The position numbers and the translations under genes are program-made. From the NCBI GenBank assembly GCA_937988745.1, contig CALKAR010000050.1:1-14090 (forward strand): a stretch of 14,090 nucleotides of DNA, given 5' to 3'. The stretch comes from an uncultured Peptococcaceae bacterium (GTDB taxonomy: Bacteria > Bacillota > Limnochordia > Darwinibacteriales > Darwinibacteriaceae). Every line of letters begins with the position of its first letter. The stretch's first letter is position 1. Positions 1 through 6,116 of this stretch are shown one piece after another. The notes under the pieces are model-generated. The model saw only the letters and a program-made list of their open reading frames with translations, had not been told where the DNA came from and made no database searches.

Positions 1-613
1 ATTGCAGCACTTGGTCTACTAATTTAGCCTGCTGACTTGGTGTAAGTTCCACTACTCCAGGAGCACCCGGAACAAGGGGAACACCTGCTTCTAAGAGATA
101 AATATTATCCGAGTTCCTAATCAGATTAACCAAATTATCTTGGCTGCGCAGTGTATGCAGAAGAATTTGAAAGAGATTGGTTACCTTCATCTCCTCATCC
201 CGGTTCCCTAGCACAAAATCACCCAACTGGAAACGGTTAGAGATTGCAAACTCCTCTACCTCTCCATCAAAGAAGTAAATCTTCCCTTTAATGTGGTCCC
301 GTTGACCAACTGGGCCAGGGACGGGTTCGAGCGTTTCAAGCACACTCCAAATCTGATAGAGCTCCTCAGGCGAATCTAAAATAGCAGTACCCCAACGCTC
401 ATCCACCAGTTCAAACCGAACCGGCGTGTTGCGCTTTAATAGAGCGATCACCTGATCCTGATTGCTTACGACCACCCGCTCATTCAACCTCACAAAGTCT
501 CCGAAATCGAGCCAATATATGGTCAAAATAACCAGCAGGGTACAGACAGCTGCTACTAACAGCAGCAGGGTTTTCTTTGGCTTACGTTCCTCTATCTTTA
601 ACTTCATATTCAT
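1..613 (-). CDS. Partial membrane-anchored protein of unknown function, downstream of a histidine kinase
   Basis: The frame is open from an ATG at 613 to the window edge, giving 204 residues with no stop, so the C-terminus is missing. It begins MNMKLKIEERKPKK, followed by one hydrophobic segment (about residues 15-33, LLLLVAAVCTLLVILTIYWL) and a soluble, probably extracytoplasmic domain, which fits a type II single-pass membrane protein. The start overlaps the stop of the kinase gene as ATGA, so translational coupling is likely; a second in-frame ATG at 607 is possible. I do not recognise the domain. Small membrane proteins of unknown function (DUF3919-type among others) do follow kinase genes in Firmicutes, but I cannot confirm membership. 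Position suggests an accessory to the two-component system. Certainty that it is a gene is good; its function is unknown. Confidence 0.72.
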   Translation of the reverse strand, partial: MNMKLKIEERKPKKTLLLLVAAVCTLLVILTIYWLDFGDFVRLNERVVVSNQDQVIALLKRNTPVRFELVDERWGTAILDSPEELYQIWSVLETLEPVPGPVGQRDHIKGKIYFFDGEVEEFAISNRFQLGDFVLGNRDEEMKVTNLFQILLHTLRSQDNLVNLIRNSDNIYLLEAGVPLVPGAPGVVELTPSQQAKLVDQVLQ

Positions 614-2058
614 TCTAGTAAACCATCCACGCTGAAGTTATGCCCAGTGGCTGCATCAGCAGCCTGTGGAAGCTGCACCCGCACGATTGTTCCCACCTGC
701 TGCGGCAGAATATACATGCTTCCTCCATGCTGTTCAACAATCCGCCGGCAGATGTTGAGACCAATTCCTTGGCTTTCAAACATATCATCCTTCTGCTTTG
801 TAGAGACACCTATTTGAAAACCGCGGCCGTAGTCGATCACGTCGAGCAGCACATGATTTTCCTGCACCCTCAAAGCCACCTCCACCTTGTCCGTACCGCT
901 GTGCTTAATGGCATTATCCACTAGATTGAGTACTAGTTCTGTGATCTTATCTCCATCGATATAACCCATGATGGGTTGCTTCGGTCGGGTCAAAGAAAGC
1001 GCAATGTGATTTTTCTTAGCTTTGTACTGCAGGATTTTGACTGCCTCAGCTACTACTTCACCTAGGTCAAGACGCTTCTTTTCAACGCGAGACTCATATT
1101 CATTGATCCGTGACTGGTGCAGCAGCTGATTTACGATTCGCAGAAGGCGTCCGCATTCTGATTGAATTGTGCTGAGACACTGTTCACGCTTTTCTGGACT
1201 GTCAACACGGCAGGCCAGATCTGCACATCCCATAATGGTAGTTAACGGGGTCTTCAGCTCATGGGTCATATTGTCATAAAATGTTTTCTGCTTAACTTTC
1301 TCATCACTCAGTTTGCGGACCAAATCTCTGATGTTTTCGGCCATTTGGTTGAAAGAACGGGCAAGCTGAAATACTTCTTCGTCTGCCCTTTCGAAATTCA
1401 ACAGCGTACCCGGATGATTGATGTCAAACTGGGTAATACTGTTTTTCAACTGAATTAATGGGCTTACCAAACGGTTTGTAAGAGCATATAAGAGAGACAT
1501 TATCAAGATGAAGAACAAGCCACTCAGGCTGAGCAAAATCTTGCGTAGACCACCGATGAGCGCATATTCCTGCTCCAACGAGTAAACAATGCGGCCTGAA
1601 CCCACCAGTTCCACCACGTGGTAAATTGGGAAACTAACTTCAAAATAGCGGATGCCGCCACTATCTTTTAGGATGTAGTTTCCGCCCTCGCTTATGGCGA
1701 CTTGAAACCCTTCGTCAGAGGCGGCAGTGGCTGAATTGTATTCAATATTACCAGTGCGCGAATCAACTAAAATATTGCGATTGTTCTTGATGTAAAAGAG
1801 CTGTGTAGGGCTCCCCACCCTCTGGCTGATTTCCTTATTGAGAAAATGCAGATCACTTCCAGAGGGTTCAGGCAGCTCCGAAAGGTGGCGGCTCACTTCG
1901 AGCTGCACCGTCTGTGTCGCTTGAAGCAGCCGATTCCGCACTGTTCTAAGATTGTACTGCTCAAATGCACTCACAATAAGAACATTGAGTACAACGAGCA
2001 GGGGAAGAATGACCAGCAGATTAGCAATAATGATCTTGGTCCGAATTGACATTCTCAT
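610..2058 (-). CDS. Two-component sensor histidine kinase (HAMP-HisKA-HATPase_c)
   Basis: This is a complete 482-residue membrane sensor kinase. Two transmembrane segments (about residues 8-31 and 171-192) flank an extracytoplasmic sensor domain of about 140 residues that I cannot assign. A HAMP-like linker follows (about 190-245). The HisKA box is MTHELKTPL with phospho-accepting His266. The ATPase domain shows the N box (NLVDNAIKHS, 378-387), the G1 box DYGRG (409-413) and the G2 box GIGL (431-434), so all catalytic motifs are intact. The ATG at 2058 overlaps the stop of the upstream regulator fragment as ATGA, with GAGG 7 bases upstream of it. The partner regulator directly upstream has lost its receiver domain, so phosphotransfer within this locus appears broken. 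The signal sensed is unknown; a binding protein encoded upstream may once have taken part. Confidence 0.93.
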   Translation of the reverse strand: MRMSIRTKIIIANLLVILPLLVVLNVLIVSAFEQYNLRTVRNRLLQATQTVQLEVSRHLSELPEPSGSDLHFLNKEISQRVGSPTQLFYIKNNRNILVDSRTGNIEYNSATAASDEGFQVAISEGGNYILKDSGGIRYFEVSFPIYHVVELVGSGRIVYSLEQEYALIGGLRKILLSLSGLFFILIMSLLYALTNRLVSPLIQLKNSITQFDINHPGTLLNFERADEEVFQLARSFNQMAENIRDLVRKLSDEKVKQKTFYDNMTHELKTPLTTIMGCADLACRVDSPEKREQCLSTIQSECGRLLRIVNQLLHQSRINEYESRVEKKRLDLGEVVAEAVKILQYKAKKNHIALSLTRPKQPIMGYIDGDKITELVLNLVDNAIKHSGTDKVEVALRVQENHVLLDVIDYGRGFQIGVSTKQKDDMFESQGIGLNICRRIVEQHGGSMYILPQQVGTIVRVQLPQAADAATGHNFSVDGLLE

Positions 2059-2444
2059 TTTCTTTCCTCAGCTACTTCCAATTTGTAGCCAATACCGTAC
2101 ACCGTTTTGATATAACCCTTATAGCGGCCCAGCTTCTTGCGGAGACGCTGAATGTGTGCATCAATAGTTCTAGTTGTGCTGCCCAGTGCATCTGTTTCCC
2201 AAATAACATTCAAAAGCTGTTCGCGGGAAAGGACTACTTTGTGGTGGCGGACAAAAAACTCCATCAGAGCATATTCACTTGGAGTCAACTCAATAGTCTT
2301 GCCATCAATCACCAAAGCCCTCTCATCTAACTGCAGCACTAAATTGCCAATTACTATAGTGCGTCCACCTTTGTATTCTGGATGCGCCCTCTTGAGCAAG
2401 GCTTTTATGCGGAGTACGAGCTCCTGCCTCATCTTCACCGACAA
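2055..2444 (-). CDS. Truncated OmpR/PhoB-family response regulator: DNA-binding domain only, receiver lost
   Basis: The frame codes for a complete OmpR-type winged helix: the linker QELVLRIKALLKRA, then LTPSEYALMEFF, the recognition-helix region RTIDAHIQRLRKKL and the wing IKTVYGIGYKLE. Family members are about 225-240 residues long with an N-terminal receiver holding the phospho-accepting aspartate. Here only about 123 regulator-like residues remain and no receiver is present. Regulator-like sequence starts about 2426; the bases just upstream code, in another frame, for a solute-binding protein. The only upstream start in frame is a TTG at 2444, which lies inside binding-protein sequence and has no ribosome binding site, so it is probably not a real start. 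The gene overlaps the kinase by ATGA, the usual regulator-kinase pairing. It is a remnant after a deletion or an assembly fusion. If translated, it would be a DNA-binding domain outside phosphorylation control. Confidence 0.85.
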   Translation of the reverse strand: MSVKMRQELVLRIKALLKRAHPEYKGGRTIVIGNLVLQLDERALVIDGKTIELTPSEYALMEFFVRHHKVVLSREQLLNVIWETDALGSTTRTIDAHIQRLRKKLGRYKGYIKTVYGIGYKLEVAEERK

Positions 2445-3003
2445 GCTGAATCATAGATGCTAAGAAAGTATAGCCTGTACCAGAGGTCGCAGGGTTCGGC
2501 ATAATGATCTCACCAGCAAATTCTGGGTTCAGAAGATCCTCGAACGTAGTGGGAACCTCCAGATGTGAAAACTCAGCATCCCATCTTGTCCTGTTGATCA
2601 TGATGGAAATGGGGCCTACATAAAAGCCGGTCCAATATCCGTCGGGATTCTTGTAGTAATCAGGAATATCGTCGGCATACATAGGTACGTAAGCTTCCAG
2701 CAACCCTGCATCGGCGAGGGCTTGGTGGGATTCGGCAGTACCGCCTAAAACAAAGTCAGCTCTAGGATTACTGCCCTCAGCCATCACCCTAGCGACAGCT
2801 TCGCCAGTCGGCATTCTAAGATAGCTATAAGAGACACCAGTCTTTTCGCGGAAAAGTTCTAGCAGACGACGTCCTTCTTCTTCGTGGAAAGTGATGTAAA
2901 CCAGCAGTTCTTCACCAGTTAAATCTGGATATTCCTGTGCTTTCACTAAGCCTCCAAAAGCCAGAACAAACACTAAAGTTAAGACAAGCACTAGTCTCTT
3001 CAT
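2323..3003 (-). pseudogene. Truncated AfuA/PgtC-type periplasmic solute-binding protein (N-terminal half)
   Basis: Translation from the ATG at 3003 (AAAGG 9 bases upstream) gives a signal peptide (MKRLVLVLTLVFVLAFGGLVKA) cleaved after an AxA-like site, with no lipobox cysteine. The mature start resembles the ABC-type iron(III)/phosphonate/hexose-phosphate binding proteins (AfuA, FutA, PgtC): LVYITFHEEEGRRLLELFREKTG, then ADFVLGGTAESHQALADAGLLE and GYWTGFYVGPISIMINR. Family resemblance runs to about residue 193 (GEDEA, base 2425). The remaining 33 residues to the stop at 2323 are the neighbouring regulator gene read in the wrong frame. Members are about 330-350 residues, so the C-terminal lobe is missing and ligand binding should be lost. 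The frame stays open upstream to 3183, but that extension has no signal peptide and no ribosome binding site. A 14-codon ORF ends 14 bases before the start. Confidence 0.85.
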
Positions 3004-3017
3004 ACGTGTCATCCTTT

Positions 3018-3062
3018 CTATTGATAGTAATCGAAGTTTAATGTCAAGCGCTGTTTTTTCAT
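3018..3062 (-). CDS. Possible 14-residue leader peptide upstream of the truncated binding protein
   Basis: A short ORF, MKKQRLTLNFDYYQ, is preceded by an almost ideal ribosome binding site (GGGAGGTGG ending one base before the ATG), which is stronger than the site used by the binding-protein gene itself. Its TAG stop at 3020-3018 abuts the AAAGG of that gene, so ribosomes ending here would be well placed to restart. The strong binding site and coupling geometry argue for translation. Shortness and the lack of a comparison leave open that it is chance or the remains of a longer gene. No run of one amino acid and no clear terminator/antiterminator follows, so classical attenuation is not supported. 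Confidence 0.4.
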   Translation of the reverse strand: MKKQRLTLNFDYYQ

Positions 3063-3108
3063 ACCACCTCCCAATATTAACAGTCCGACTAACATTTTCC
3101 CTATTGCG

Positions 3109-3114
3109 ATAATA
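3109..3114 (-). promoter_or_regulatory. Possible -10 element (TATTAT) of the binding-protein/two-component operon
   Basis: On the minus strand TATTAT lies about 47 bases upstream of the leader ORF. Only a poor -35 match (TTGTTA, 3134-3139, 19-base spacer) is present, and it overlaps the direct repeats at 3127-3155. A weak -35 covered by activator sites is typical of response-regulator-activated promoters, but this is inference. Confidence 0.3.
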
Positions 3115-3126
3115 CATCACGAACTT

Positions 3127-3155
3127 ATCATCATAACAACGACATTGTAACGACA
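3127..3155 (-). promoter_or_regulatory. Direct-repeat operator candidate for an OmpR-family regulator
   Basis: On the minus strand TGTCGTT occurs at 3155-3149 and exactly again at 3144-3138, followed by a weaker TGATGAT at 3133-3127. The repeat period is 11 bases, about one helical turn. Tandem 7-base half-sites with 4-base gaps are the usual layout for dimers of OmpR/PhoB-type regulators. The first repeat also lies within an inverted repeat, CATTGT-CGTT-ACAATG (3158-3143), so a palindrome-binding factor is an alternative. The site is just upstream of a possible -10 element. Confidence 0.4.
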
Positions 3156-3192
3156 ATGCAACAATTGCGATTTTCCGCTTCACGACATAAAA

Positions 3193-3242
3193 AAGAAAGA
3201 TTTCAGCCAGAAAAAAACAGCATCTTTGGCGAAATCTTTCTT
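3193..3242 (-). terminator. Intrinsic terminator after the XRE/beta-solenoid gene
   Basis: Perfect 12-base arms AAGAAAGATTTC (3193-3204) and GAAATCTTTCTT (3231-3242) are extended inward by GCCA/TGGC with one bulged base. Read on the minus strand the hairpin is followed by a T-run (CTTTCTTTTTTATG). It begins 24 bases after the stop of the XRE gene and separates it from the binding-protein/two-component block. Confidence 0.75.
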
Positions 3243-3265
3243 GATTGTACTGACTACTGTCAAAC

Positions 3266-4441
3266 TTAACCGCGCCGCAGAATTGTTATTGCCGAATGGC
3301 GGCTGTGGGTCTCCTCTGATTTTTCGATTACCCTGCCGATGGTTACCTCGCCAGAACCACTCACCCTAATCTCGGCCGTACGAGCGGTAACATCTTCTGC
3401 GTCTACATCACCTGCACCTAATATTTGAACGCTTAGATGATTGACGGTGCCAGATTCTATAATGATGTCGCCAGAACCCCTAATCACCGCACGAGCGTTC
3501 TTGTTGACCCTTTCGATGGTAATATCTCCTGAGCCATTGACCGTCAGAGCAGCATCTTCAGCGGAACTACAGCTGATATCTCCGCTGCCGTTGACGTCAC
3601 ATTCTACCACGTCAAATTCGTCGGCCTCAATATCACCGGAACCATTGACAGACAACTTACCCCGCTTGAAGGGAACCAGGATATCGGCGCTGCCCACTCC
3701 ATTGACGGCCAGCGAAATGTTCTCGCCACGCTCACATCCCAGAGCTATTTCAACCCGATTCCCCTGGTTGAAATGAACGTCCATGCCATGATTTTCTCGT
3801 TCATTAATAACCAGGCGGCCACCTTCGTTTCTTATATTAAAGCGATTGATAAACAGCGGAGAGCCCTGTGCAAACACTCTTGTCTGGGCTGTTGAAGCTT
3901 GAGTCACGAAATACTGGGCATTGGTCACGCTGATCTCCAGCGAGTGAATTCCATCAAAGAATTCTTCTTTCTCCGTCAGACTTTGGTCCATATCCTCCCG
4001 ATAATACTTTTCACCACCGAATGAAAACCGGATCTCGCCAGATCCTTGATTCACGATTTTGAGTTCAGCCAAGTTCGCCTGGCTGCCATCGGCAAAGGTC
4101 ACCACAGTACCTTCAATTCTCTCCACTTCCTTCTCCGAGTAGCAGGCCACATTCTGATAAATGTGCACTAATTTCAGATCAGGCCCGAGAAACTCGGGAA
4201 AGGCAGCCTCAGACTCCCCTCCATTTTCGCGTACCTCTCTGCCAAAGAGCATTTCAATGGAAGTTCCCAACGCTTCAGCCAGCCGTGGCAGCATGGTAAT
4301 CTCAGGAAAGCTTACTTCATTCTCCCACTTGGACACCGCCTGCGGTGTGATATGCAGCCTTTCCGCCAGCTCTTCCTGGGTCAACCCTGCGGCTTTTCTA
4401 TAAGCCATTATTCGCTTGCCAAAACCGTAGACATTGTACAT
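3266..4441 (-). CDS. XRE-family HTH protein fused to a GSGD-repeat beta-solenoid (DUF2807/DUF4097-like)
   Basis: The ATG at 4441, with GGGAG 8 bases upstream, gives 391 residues; an in-frame TTG at 4474 has no such site. Residues about 7-61 form a Cro/C1 (XRE) DNA-binding domain with the helix-turn-helix TQEELAERLHITPQAVSKWEN (21-41). A linker (about 70-165) follows. From about 245 to 368 a repeat recurs every 18-20 residues: VNGSGDIEA, VNGSGDISC, VNGSGDITI, IRGSGDIII, ILGAGDVDA, VSGSGEVTI. This is the signature of right-handed beta-solenoid domains of the DUF2807/DUF4097 type, which are normally envelope or anti-sigma-linked modules. No signal peptide or transmembrane segment is present, so the protein should be cytoplasmic. 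The role is inferred as a repressor with a solenoid ligand- or partner-binding domain. Inverted repeats near its promoter suggest that it controls itself. Confidence 0.85.
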   Translation of the reverse strand: MYNVYGFGKRIMAYRKAAGLTQEELAERLHITPQAVSKWENEVSFPEITMLPRLAEALGTSIEMLFGREVRENGGESEAAFPEFLGPDLKLVHIYQNVACYSEKEVERIEGTVVTFADGSQANLAELKIVNQGSGEIRFSFGGEKYYREDMDQSLTEKEEFFDGIHSLEISVTNAQYFVTQASTAQTRVFAQGSPLFINRFNIRNEGGRLVINERENHGMDVHFNQGNRVEIALGCERGENISLAVNGVGSADILVPFKRGKLSVNGSGDIEADEFDVVECDVNGSGDISCSSAEDAALTVNGSGDITIERVNKNARAVIRGSGDIIIESGTVNHLSVQILGAGDVDAEDVTARTAEIRVSGSGEVTIGRVIEKSEETHSRHSAITILRRG

Positions 4442-4464
4442 CTGTCTCACTCCCAAAGTCTTCT

Positions 4465-4475
4465 GTTGACTCAAT
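4465..4475. promoter_or_regulatory. GTTGAcTCAAT inverted-repeat operator candidate at the XRE gene promoter
   Basis: GTTGA-C-TCAAT overlaps the last two bases of the -10 element and the expected transcription start of the XRE gene. The same GTTGA-C-TCAA core occurs again at 4555-4564, 90 bases upstream. A protein bound here would block RNA polymerase, which fits autorepression by the XRE protein. No direct evidence links this protein to the site. Confidence 0.4.
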
Positions 4476-4502
4476 TATCTTACTTCGCGGACTACTTGAC
4501 AA
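4474..4502 (-). promoter_or_regulatory. Sigma-A-type promoter of the XRE/beta-solenoid gene
   Basis: TTGTCA (4502-4497) and GATAAT (4479-4474) are separated by 17 bases on the minus strand, five of six matches in each box. The predicted start at about 4467 gives a leader of about 26 bases before the ATG at 4441. Confidence 0.65.
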
Positions 4503-4544
4503 TGTACTGTTAGTTTACCTGCAGGGCCCTTTCCCCAATAATAC

Positions 4545-4575
4545 TCAACTATTGGTTGACTCAACCTTTGGTTGA
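4545..4575. repeat. Array of alternating TCAAC/GTTGA motifs overlapping the pcp stop codon
   Basis: TCAAC (4545-4549), GTTGA (4555-4559), TCAAC (4561-4565) and GTTGA (4571-4575) alternate, giving nested palindromes such as GGTTGA-C-TCAACC and TCAACC-TTT-GGTTGA. The last units code for the C-terminal residues and stop codon of pcp. A further hairpin, CCAATA...TATTGG (4535-4555), overlaps the left unit. No T-run follows, so it is not a standard terminator. The shared core with 4465-4475 suggests a distal binding site of the same regulator. Confidence 0.45.
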
Positions 4576-5214
4576 TTTCTTTTGTAAACCCGCAGCCGTG
4601 CGCACACCATCCTTAACCGCTGCGCTAATGGCAACCTTGACAGCCCGTGTCATGTCGGAAAGGCTCATAGAGGGAGCTCCCCTGTGCTTCACCGCCTGCT
4701 CAGGTAGATAAGGAATATGTATAAATCCCGCTCGAATAGGCAGCTTCCGTTCTGCAATATAATGCAGAACACCATACATCACATGATTGCATACAAACGT
4801 CCCCGCTGTGTTGGACACACGTGCCGGAATACCAGCTCGGCGGAGTTCTTCTACCACAGCCTTAATGGGCAGAGTAGAAAAATAAGCAGCCGGCCCACTG
4901 TCTGCGATTGGCATATCGACAGGCTGATTATTATCATTGTCGGGGCTGCCTGCATCGCTGATATTAATAGCTACCCGCTCAATCGTAATCTCAGAGCGCC
5001 CGCCAGCCTGGCCAAGGGAAATGACCAGATCAGGTTTTTCTTCATCGATAGTTCGGATAACTTCATCAATTGATCGGCCAAAGACAGTAGGGAGCAGCTT
5101 AGTGACAATCTCCACGCCTTCGACTCCTTCTGCAGAAACCTGCTGCACAACTTCCCACGAAGGATTAATTTTCTCTCCACCAAACGGCTCAAATCCAGTC
5201 AGAAGCAATTTCAT
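4561..5214 (-). CDS. pcp: Pyroglutamyl-peptidase I (pyrrolidone-carboxylate peptidase)
   Basis: This 217-residue cytoplasmic cysteine peptidase (family C15) removes N-terminal pyroglutamate from peptides. The start MKLLLTGFEPFGG is the family hallmark. The catalytic triad is visible as Glu79 (ITIERVAIN), Cys142 (NTAGTFVCNHVMYG) and His166 (GFIHIPYLPEQ), at the expected spacing. Length is normal for the family. The ATG at 5214 has GAGGTG 6 bases upstream; the longer open frame to 5379 runs over the preceding terminator and is not credible. It lies after the terminator of the sugar operon and has no clear promoter in the 45-base gap, so it may depend on readthrough or on a promoter I cannot see. 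Its final codons overlap the TCAAC/GTTGA array. It has no evident link to sugar metabolism. Confidence 0.95.
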   Translation of the reverse strand: MKLLLTGFEPFGGEKINPSWEVVQQVSAEGVEGVEIVTKLLPTVFGRSIDEVIRTIDEEKPDLVISLGQAGGRSEITIERVAINISDAGSPDNDNNQPVDMPIADSGPAAYFSTLPIKAVVEELRRAGIPARVSNTAGTFVCNHVMYGVLHYIAERKLPIRAGFIHIPYLPEQAVKHRGAPSMSLSDMTRAVKVAISAAVKDGVRTAAGLQKKSTKG

Positions 5215-5259
5215 ACCGTTCACCTCTCTATTCCCTCCTACTACACATTCTGCACACAG

Positions 5260-5290
5260 AAAAAGGCCCCTGCTCAAATAGGCAGGAGCC
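5260..5290 (-). terminator. Intrinsic terminator of the sugar-utilisation operon
   Basis: On the minus strand GGCTCCTGC (5290-5282) pairs with GCAGGGGCC (5273-5265) with one G-U wobble around an 8-base loop, followed by TTTTT (5264-5260). It begins 13 bases after the stop of the isomerase-like gene and closes the operon before pcp. Confidence 0.85.
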
Positions 5291-5303
5291 CATAAAACGT
5301 TCT

Positions 5304-6107
5304 TCAGTAATCCACAATAAACTGCCGCAGATGATTCGCCGCAATGCGGATACCGCCATAAAACCGTGACCCAAGCCAAGTATGAGCATGGGGTTCGATC
5401 ACAAGGTCACCGCGGTAATTCTTAGCATAGAGCACCGCCAAGAAAGCTCCCCAATTGGTCTGATCCATCCCAGCGGGAGGATCTTCGAAGGGCTTTCCAT
5501 CGATGATGAGCGTACCCTTAGCATGGGCATGGTAAAACTTGTGGCCCCAGTCTCGCGTTTCTTTCAGATAATCGGCTCCATCATATATTGCATGCGACGG
5601 ATCGTACTTAATCCCCAGATTGGGAACGGCGGGGAGGATAACCTCCCAAGCCTCTGGACCGTAAGCGAAGTTGCCCCAACGGCAGTTGTACAAAGCCACG
5701 TTCACACCGCGCTGCAGGCCGTATTCTACAAGCTCGCCAAGGACATCAATGGCTCGCTGGCACTTCTCCTCGAAGGGGAGCCCTTCCCCTTTACCTGCAC
5801 CACATACGAAGGTAGGCACCTCCATCATGCGGCAGAAGTCGATAAGACGCTTGGCATCGGCCTGTTCCTTTTCCCGGACTTCCCGGTCATCGCTGATCCG
5901 CTCCCGCCCAAACCGGCCGATAGCGGTGATCTTACGTCCGTACTTCTCCATCAGCTGGCGCAGTTCGCGAGAACGTTCGCGGTCGATAAAAGCATCTATC
6001 TCAGGCGCGTTGATATTATGTTCCAAAACCTCAAGATTTTCCTGCTGAGCAAAGGCAAAATCCTGCTCTGATAGGTCACTAATAAACCCTAAACGCACCG
6101 TACCCAT
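5304..6107 (-). CDS. Sugar phosphate isomerase/epimerase-like TIM-barrel protein (AP_endonuc_2 / Xylose_isom-like fold)
   Basis: This is a 267-residue cytoplasmic protein of the family that includes inosose dehydratase, hydroxypyruvate isomerase and sugar epimerases. Metal-site residues in the usual order are Asp169 in KYDPSHA, His193/His195 in FYHAHAKG and Glu238 in LVIEPHA. At the position normally held by the first metal-binding glutamate (VALEN in many relatives) this protein has VALYNC, Tyr140. It ends the operon, 9 bases after the GH65 stop, and probably acts on the sugar released by the phosphorylase or the glycosidase. The ATG at 6107 directly abuts GAAAGG, which is too close; a GTG at 6098, 9 bases from AAAGG and giving MRLGFISDL, may be the real start. 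The substrate cannot be assigned. Confidence 0.85.
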   Translation of the reverse strand: MGTVRLGFISDLSEQDFAFAQQENLEVLEHNINAPEIDAFIDRERSRELRQLMEKYGRKITAIGRFGRERISDDREVREKEQADAKRLIDFCRMMEVPTFVCGAGKGEGLPFEEKCQRAIDVLGELVEYGLQRGVNVALYNCRWGNFAYGPEAWEVILPAVPNLGIKYDPSHAIYDGADYLKETRDWGHKFYHAHAKGTLIIDGKPFEDPPAGMDQTNWGAFLAVLYAKNYRGDLVIEPHAHTWLGSRFYGGIRIAANHLRQFIVDY

Positions 6108-6116
6108 CCTTTCGTA

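Noticed and set aside
2323..3003. A programmed frameshift joining the binding protein to the winged helix as one protein
   Set aside because: The product would be a secreted protein with a DNA-binding domain and half a ligand-binding fold, and no slippery heptamer is evident at the join; a deletion or misassembly is simpler.
3023..3048. TTGACA at 3048-3043 as the -35 box of the binding-protein gene
   Set aside because: No acceptable -10 box lies 16-18 bases downstream (only TCAATA), and the start would fall in the ribosome binding site.
3004..3183. N-terminal extension of the truncated binding protein to an upstream start
   Set aside because: The extension carries no signal peptide at its start and no ribosome binding site, and would bury the clear signal sequence beginning at 3003. 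It also overlaps the leader ORF in another frame.
3441..3776. Tandem DNA repeats within the XRE gene as a possible CRISPR-like or mobile repeat array
   Set aside because: The repetition follows the GSGD protein motif, with 18-20 codon spacing and diverged bases; it is a coding repeat.
4535..4575. Hairpins after pcp as an intrinsic terminator
   Set aside because: The stems are short and not followed by a T-run on the minus strand; a regulatory role fits better.
5382..6071. A 229-codon open frame on the plus strand
   Set aside because: It lies wholly opposite the isomerase-like gene, has no ribosome binding site or recognisable domain, and its length is explained by codon bias of the real gene.
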